A stretch of DNA of 45,087 nucleotides, taken from contig URMA01000018.1 of the NCBI GenBank assembly GCA_900548875.1, forward strand, positions 1-45,087. The letters run 5' to 3'. This document shows, piece by piece, positions 40,148 through 45,087 of the stretch. The DNA comes from an uncultured Porphyromonadaceae bacterium. Its GTDB lineage: Bacteria; Bacteroidota; Bacteroidia; Bacteroidales; Muribaculaceae. Every line of letters starts with the position of its first letter. Positions within the stretch are counted from its first letter, which is position 1. The position numbers and the translations under genes are program-made. The notes under the pieces are model-generated. The model was not told the DNA's origin and made no database searches. It was given only the letters and a program-made list of their open reading frames with translations.

Positions 40148-41812
40148 ATGAAAAAAATATTATCCGCACTGCTTTTGTGCAGTGCATTGTGTGGCTGCGA
40201 AGATTTTCTCGATAGCGAGAATCTGACCAAAAAGGACACAAGCAACTATCCGGAAACGACATCTGACGCTGACCAGCTGCTGACTGGTGTCTATTCGATT
40301 ATCGGACGTGTAGAACCGTTGTGTTCACCATATTTCGTTTCTGAACTGATGTCGGACGACTGCTTCGGCGGCGGTGACCAAAACGACTTGTCGTGCAAGG
40401 CCATTGACCAGTTTAAAAAGTCGAGCAACGATATGTTTAGAAATGGCTGGCGCGCACATTATTTTGGTGTGTTCCGAAGCAATTTTCTGATTTCCGAGCT
40501 TGATAATATCCAATGGGACAGTGAGGAAGACCGTGCAAGCATTGAAGGTCAGGTCCGTTATCTGCGTGCTCACTTCTATTTTGAAATGTCGAAGCTTTGG
40601 GGTGAAGTTCCCTTGGTAACAACTCCTGACGCTGTCAATATCCCGAAAACTCCGGCTGCTGAAACTTATGCCCTGATTGCTTCCGACTTGAAGAAAGCTA
40701 TCGAATTGCTCCCGTCACAACGCATCCAGGAAATGCCGACATCGGATCTGGGCCGTGTGACAAAATGGGCGGCTGAAGCCTTGATGGCACGTGTATTCCT
40801 GTTCTATACAGGTTATTATCAAAAGGAATCGCTTCCTTTGACCGAAGGAGGTGAGGTTACCCGTCAGGATGTGATTAATTGGATTGTAGACTGTATTGAA
40901 AACAGTGGTCACGACTTGGTGCCTGATTTCCGTAATCTTTGGCCGTATTCCTATGTGCAGGATTACAAGTACACTGCTGACAACGGTTTGTCATGGGCCG
41001 GTGACGGTAACATTGAAACGGTGTTTGCCGTAAAATATTCTACACTTGGTAACTGGGATTCTACTTCTCAAAAGTGTAATCAGTACTGTCTGTATTATGG
41101 CTTGAGAGGTCAGTCCAACTATGTTTATACGTTCCCGTTCGGACAAGGATGGGGCATGGGTACTGTCAATCCGAAACTTTGGGAAGATTGGGATGATAAC
41201 GATATTCGTAAGAAAGCGTCGATTCTCGACTGTACCGACCGTTCTGAATTCCGTCTGTACGTGAAAGGCGGCGGCAACCTGATGGACGAAACTTATTACA
41301 TGAATAAGAAAATGACTCCTATCAATGTCTATACGGATGCGACCAAATCCAATGTCGTAAACTACAGTAACGAACTTTATGGAATGACAGAAACCAACTT
41401 CCAGTTGAACAATACGCAGGATTGTGTGACAATGCGTTTTGCCGATGTACTGCTGATGGCAGCAGAACTTGGTGCTCCGAATGCTCAGGCATATCTGGAC
41501 CGTGTGCGTAGCCGCGTTAATTTGCCTTCCGTACCTGCAACGCTGGAAAACATCAAGAAGGAACGCCGCTTCGAACTTGCATTCGAAGGCGTACGCTATT
41601 ACGACTTGTTGCGTTGGCATGATTGGGATGTCATTACGGAAAACCAGACGAACATTCAGGTCTATAATAGAAAAGTTCCACAGAAAAAGACCGTTACATT
41701 CCGACCGGAAACTGGCGGATTCGTTCAAATTCCTGAAACTGAAATTGAACTTTCACAGGGTGTATTGACACAGAATCCGGGTTGGGAAGGTTCTGATAAC
41801 TATTATGAATAA
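40148..41812 (+). CDS. susD: SusD-like surface glycan-binding lipoprotein
   Basis: A 554-residue lipoprotein with lipobox cysteine Cys17 (LLLCSALCGCEDFLD). It has the RagB/SusD pattern: TSDADQLLTGVYSII, YLRAHFYFEMSKLWGEVPLVT, AETYALIASDLKKAIELLP, GRVTKWAAEALMARVFLFY, DCVTMRFADVLLMAAELG, and near the end KKERRFELAFEGVRYYDLLRWHDWD. It forms the substrate-binding lid of the SusC transporter. 15 bp separate it from the GH26-like gene. Confidence 0.97.
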   Translation: MKKILSALLLCSALCGCEDFLDSENLTKKDTSNYPETTSDADQLLTGVYSIIGRVEPLCSPYFVSELMSDDCFGGGDQNDLSCKAIDQFKKSSNDMFRNGWRAHYFGVFRSNFLISELDNIQWDSEEDRASIEGQVRYLRAHFYFEMSKLWGEVPLVTTPDAVNIPKTPAAETYALIASDLKKAIELLPSQRIQEMPTSDLGRVTKWAAEALMARVFLFYTGYYQKESLPLTEGGEVTRQDVINWIVDCIENSGHDLVPDFRNLWPYSYVQDYKYTADNGLSWAGDGNIETVFAVKYSTLGNWDSTSQKCNQYCLYYGLRGQSNYVYTFPFGQGWGMGTVNPKLWEDWDDNDIRKKASILDCTDRSEFRLYVKGGGNLMDETYYMNKKMTPINVYTDATKSNVVNYSNELYGMTETNFQLNNTQDCVTMRFADVLLMAAELGAPNAQAYLDRVRSRVNLPSVPATLENIKKERRFELAFEGVRYYDLLRWHDWDVITENQTNIQVYNRKVPQKKTVTFRPETGGFVQIPETEIELSQGVLTQNPGWEGSDNYYE

Positions 41813-41827
41813 CAGATGATTTGAGCT

Positions 41828-42937
41828 ATGAAAAAGTGGGGTATTCACAAATGGGGCATTCTGTTTTTCGCCGCAGCCATGATTTGTTCCGGCTGCGACA
41901 TGCAGAAAAACGGTTCGAGCCATGATTATGAATTGAATTCGGACGGTTTGCGCGATTTCTTGAGTAAAACGGCTCAGCGCGGCATCATGTTGGGACATCA
42001 GGACGATCTTGCCTATGGCAATGTCTGGAACGATATTCCCGGCGCTTCCGATGTGAAGTTCGTGTGTGGTGACTATCCCGCTGTTTTTGGTTGCGATATT
42101 GGTGGTTATGAAACGGGTGGAAAACTGAGCGTCGACTCGTTGTCGTTCGATAAGATTCGAAAGTGCATGGTCGAGGCTGAAAAATTGGGGGGCATTTCAG
42201 TGGTTCGCTGGAGTGCTTCCCTCCCAACCGTTTTTTCCGATAAAAAAGCTGATTTGGTGCAACTACTTCCCGGCGGTAAGGCTCATGCAGTTTTCAAATC
42301 GTATCTGGATTCTGTTGCATCATTTTTTAATAGTTTGAAGGATGAAGAGGGACGCACTTTTTCTGCGATATTCCAGCCGTTCTACTGTCCGAATGATTCG
42401 GCTCACTGGTGGTTTGAAGCGGAGGATTCCCCTCAAGTTTTTCGGGAAGTGTGGAAGTACACGTGTGTATATCTGAAAAAAGAAAAGAAGGTTCACAACA
42501 TTCTTTTTGCCTTTTCTATGAAAGCTCCGGTTTCTGCGGAAATGTTGATGAATTACTATCCCGGTGATGAGTATGTCGACATTGTCGGTTTCGATTATTT
42601 CTACGATCCCGACGTGATGACAGTTGAGGAGTATTCAGCAGAATTGAAAAACAGTTCTTGTGTTGTGGCAGGTTTTGCCACTCATCGAAAAAAGCTTTCG
42701 GCAATCACGGCTACCGGAATGCAGGGTATCAAAAATCCACATTACTTTACCCAATATGTAATGTCTGCAATCGAAGATGTACCACTTAGTTATATATTAT
42801 TCTGGAAAAATTCATCGAAAACCGAAACATATTACCATATCCCTGTCAAGGGTCATCCCTCGGCCGACGACTTTGTGGAATTTGTCAATAATCCAAAAAT
42901 CTTGATGGCTTCGGATTTGGCAGGGGAAAATTTTTAA
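41828..42937 (+). CDS. GH26-like lipoprotein lacking catalytic glutamates (probable glycan-binding protein)
   Basis: A 369-residue protein with a probable lipoprotein signal (lipidated Cys at about residue 23, MICSGCD). The GH26 mannanase scaffold is clear: RGIMLGHQDDLAYGNVW, GDYPAVFGCDIGG, QLLPGGKAHAVFKSYLDSVASFFNSL, YYPGDEYVDIVGFDYF, MQGIKNPHYFTQYVMSAIED, and SYILFWKN. The active-site positions are changed. The acid/base motif, normally R-P-x-H-E, reads FQPFYCP (Tyr186-Cys187). The nucleophile motif, normally T-E-T-G, reads AITATG (Ala295). The S-W-H motif reads VRWSA. Hydrolysis by the usual mechanism is therefore not expected. The gene takes the place, right after susD, where a surface glycan-binding protein is usually encoded, so a binding role is likely. 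Confidence 0.88.
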   Translation: MKKWGIHKWGILFFAAAMICSGCDMQKNGSSHDYELNSDGLRDFLSKTAQRGIMLGHQDDLAYGNVWNDIPGASDVKFVCGDYPAVFGCDIGGYETGGKLSVDSLSFDKIRKCMVEAEKLGGISVVRWSASLPTVFSDKKADLVQLLPGGKAHAVFKSYLDSVASFFNSLKDEEGRTFSAIFQPFYCPNDSAHWWFEAEDSPQVFREVWKYTCVYLKKEKKVHNILFAFSMKAPVSAEMLMNYYPGDEYVDIVGFDYFYDPDVMTVEEYSAELKNSSCVVAGFATHRKKLSAITATGMQGIKNPHYFTQYVMSAIEDVPLSYILFWKNSSKTETYYHIPVKGHPSADDFVEFVNNPKILMASDLAGENF

Positions 42938-42946
42938 AACTGAAGA

Positions 42947-45087
42947 ATGAAGAAAATCGTATTTGCGCTGTCATTGGTATTGGTGTCGACTGTAGCTGCT
43001 AAGGAGACGCCCGTATATTTGGATGACAGCAAGCCTATTGAAGAAAGAGTCGAGGATGCTTTGTCAAGGATGACACTCGATGAAAAGATAGCAATTTGTC
43101 ATGCACAGTCCAAATTCAGCACTCCGGGATGTCCGCGTCTGGGTATTCCTGAAATATGGATGAGCGACGGCCCTCACGGAGTAAGGATGGAGTTTGATTG
43201 GGACGACTGGACGCATGCCGGCTGGACAAATGATTCGTGTACAGCCTTGCCGGCATTGACTTGTCTGGCCGCTTCTTTTAATCCGGAACTGGCTTTTGAA
43301 TATGGAAATGTGATAGGCGAGGAGGCTCGGTTCAGAAAAAAAGACATTATTCTCGGACCGGGAGTCAACATTTACAGAACACCTTTGAGCGGCCGCAATT
43401 TTGAATATATGGGTGAAGACCCCTATCTTTCGTCTACGTTGGTTGTTCCTTATGTTAAAGGACTTCAGCAGAATGGTGTGGCTGCATGCGCAAAGCACTT
43501 TGCATTGAACAATCAGGAAAAATGGAGAGACCATATTAACGTTGTGGTAAGCGACCGGGCTCTCAATGAAATATATCTGCCGGCTTTCAAAGCAGCCGTT
43601 ACCAAGGGCGGTATTTGGGCAATCATGGGTTCTTACAACAAATACAAGAATCAATATTGCTCACATAACGATACTTTAATTAATAAGATACTTAAAGGCG
43701 ACTGGAAGTTTGATGGGGTAGTCGTTACCGACTGGGGTTCGGCTCATGACACTTATGAAGCTGCCATGTATGGACTTGACATCGAGATGGGTTCTTGGAC
43801 AAACGGTCTGACATGGGGCTTGAGTTCAGCCTATAATAATTACTACATGGCAGAACCTTTGAAAAAGAAAATTGTAGCCGGCGAGATTCCCGTGTCTGTT
43901 CTGGATGAGAAGGTTCGTCGGATTTTGAGACTGTGTTTCCGGACCAATATGAACCGTTTCCGTCCTTTCGGCTCTTTTCAGACAGAAGAGCATGCTCAAG
44001 TTGCACAAAAAGTGGCGGAAGAGGGCATTGTTCTGTTGAAAAACGACAAGAATATTCTTCCAATCGTAAAAGGAAAATATAAGAAAATAGCTGTAATCGG
44101 CGAGAATGCCGTTAAGCAGTTGACAGAAGGCGGCGGTTCTTCCGAATTGAAACCGAAGGTGGTCATTTCTCCTTTGCAGGGAATGAAAGACTGCTATGGT
44201 GATGCCGTAGAGTTTAGTCTGGGTTATGCTTCCGGCGCTCCGAACTACAGCAACGAATTGCCTTCAGGCTTGGATGCCGATTCTCTGCGCAGGGCTGCTG
44301 TCGATTTGGCCGCTCGTTCGGAGATTGTAGTGTACTTTGGCGGGTTGAACAAGAATTTCACTCAGGATTGTGAAGGTGACGACCGTCGGTTCTATCATTT
44401 GCCTTTCGGTCAGGATCAGTTGCTGGAAGAAATGCTGAAAGTGAATAAAAATATTGTAGTAGTCATTATCAGCGGTAATGCTGTCGACATGCCGTGGGAG
44501 AAAAAAGTTCCGGCCATTGTTCAGTCATGGTATCTGGGTTCTTATGCCGGTACGGCAACGGCAAATGTGCTGTCGGGTAAGGTGAACCCGTCCGGAAAAA
44601 TGCCGTTCTCCTGTCCGATGAAGCTGGAGGACAATTCGGCTCATTACTTTGGAGAACGTTCATATCCGGGTGTGGACAGTACTGTCTATTATATGGATGA
44701 CATTCTTGTGGGTTACCGCTGGCATGATACGAAAAAAATCAAACCCCGCTACGCTTTCGGATATGGACTTTCATACACGACTTTCAAGTATGGTGAAATT
44801 TCCGTTGATAAGGATGTATGTTCTTCTACCGACACTGTTCGCGTGTCATTGGAAGTTGAAAATACTGGAAATGTTGACGGAGCAGAGTGTGTGCAGTTCT
44901 ATGTAGGTCAGAAGTCGCCGTCTGTTGTCCGTCCGGTGAAGGAACTGAAAGGCTTTAAAAAAGTATTCTTGAAAGCGCACGAAAAACAGGTGGTAACCAT
45001 TGATTTGCCGGTTGAGACATTTGCATTCTACGATGAGCCGACACAAAAATGGAAAGTGGAAGCCGATACATATACTATTTCGGCTGG
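42947..45087 (+). CDS. glycoside hydrolase family 3 with FnIII-like domain (3'-truncated by window edge)
   Basis: Starts at the ATG at 42947, 9 bp after the GH26-like gene; 713 codons are present and the frame is open to the window end. The protein has a signal peptide (MKKIVFALSLVLVSTVAA), N-terminal barrel (RVEDALSRMTLDEKIAI, SDGPHGVRME, KHFALNNQE, GSYNKYKNQYCSHND), nucleophile Asp262 in GVVVTDWGSAHD, the alpha/beta sandwich (EGIVLLKNDKNILPI, IVVVIISGNAVDMPW, GKMPFSCP), and an FnIII-like domain starting near residue 620 (RVSLEVENTGNVDGAECVQFYVG), found in many beta-glucosidases. It probably hydrolyses short beta-glucan oligosaccharides in the periplasm. Only the C-terminal end is missing. 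Confidence 0.95.
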   Translation, partial: MKKIVFALSLVLVSTVAAKETPVYLDDSKPIEERVEDALSRMTLDEKIAICHAQSKFSTPGCPRLGIPEIWMSDGPHGVRMEFDWDDWTHAGWTNDSCTALPALTCLAASFNPELAFEYGNVIGEEARFRKKDIILGPGVNIYRTPLSGRNFEYMGEDPYLSSTLVVPYVKGLQQNGVAACAKHFALNNQEKWRDHINVVVSDRALNEIYLPAFKAAVTKGGIWAIMGSYNKYKNQYCSHNDTLINKILKGDWKFDGVVVTDWGSAHDTYEAAMYGLDIEMGSWTNGLTWGLSSAYNNYYMAEPLKKKIVAGEIPVSVLDEKVRRILRLCFRTNMNRFRPFGSFQTEEHAQVAQKVAEEGIVLLKNDKNILPIVKGKYKKIAVIGENAVKQLTEGGGSSELKPKVVISPLQGMKDCYGDAVEFSLGYASGAPNYSNELPSGLDADSLRRAAVDLAARSEIVVYFGGLNKNFTQDCEGDDRRFYHLPFGQDQLLEEMLKVNKNIVVVIISGNAVDMPWEKKVPAIVQSWYLGSYAGTATANVLSGKVNPSGKMPFSCPMKLEDNSAHYFGERSYPGVDSTVYYMDDILVGYRWHDTKKIKPRYAFGYGLSYTTFKYGEISVDKDVCSSTDTVRVSLEVENTGNVDGAECVQFYVGQKSPSVVRPVKELKGFKKVFLKAHEKQVVTIDLPVETFAFYDEPTQKWKVEADTYTISA

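Noticed and set aside
41828..42937. Calling this an active beta-mannanase
   Set aside because: Both catalytic glutamate positions are substituted (Cys187 and Ala295).
1..45087. tRNA, rRNA, CRISPR, insertion sequences, prophage
   Set aside because: No matching sequence patterns, transposase or integrase ORFs were seen on either strand.

Overview
The window looks like the chromosome of a gut-type Bacteroidales bacterium. The evidence is SusC/SusD transport genes, a hybrid two-component regulator, GH97/GH16/GH3/GH5/GH26 carbohydrate enzymes, type IX secretion (T9SS) sorting tails, Bacteroidota-only families (DUF3078, DUF6377-type regulator), and promoters with the TAnnTTTG -7 box typical of this phylum. 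Genus cannot be fixed from the sequence alone. No tRNA, rRNA, CRISPR array, insertion sequence or phage gene was seen.

Positions 1-6000 hold housekeeping and envelope genes: the 3' part of aroB; a minus-strand run of a DUF3078 outer-membrane protein and two small secreted proteins; a DUF2007 protein behind a strongly structured leader; endolytic transglycosylase mltG; and a Gly/Pro/Asn-repeat secreted protein. Positions 6100-10280 carry an orphan starch-type unit: a membrane-anchored SusR/DUF6377-type regulator followed by a SusB-type GH97 glucosidase, ending in a clear terminator. Positions 10359-12482 form an unusual array of three GYF_2 plus dispanin/CD225-like membrane proteins with a DUF2752 protein inserted. 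Positions 12500-18880 carry a coiled-coil membrane protein, cysK, a CPA2 cation/proton antiporter with an apparent frameshift between its two RCK_C domains, and guaA. Positions 18880-20880 contain a probable structured RNA, an outer-membrane barrel gene and two related lipoproteins.

Positions 20896 to the right edge form one large polysaccharide utilization locus (PUL) in two arms. The right arm (plus strand) is susC, susD, a GH26-like lipoprotein that has lost both catalytic glutamates, and a GH3 that runs off the window. The left arm (minus strand) has two GH16 genes, small T9SS-type secreted proteins, two duplicated beta-helix proteins, a BspA-like leucine-rich-repeat protein with a T9SS tail, a GH3 and a GH5. 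The hybrid two-component regulator lies between them. The enzyme set (two GH16 with E-I-D-I-M-E active sites, two GH3, GH5) suggests a beta-1,3-glucan or mixed-linkage beta-glucan substrate; this is inference.

The most useful new observations are: the dead GH26 occupying the surface-glycan-binding-protein position; a shared operator-like element placed exactly 98 bp upstream of the -7 box at both susC and the stand-alone GH16; a pseudoknot-capable leader before the DUF2007 gene; a structured RNA upstream of the 19268 operon; and the GYF_2/dispanin array.
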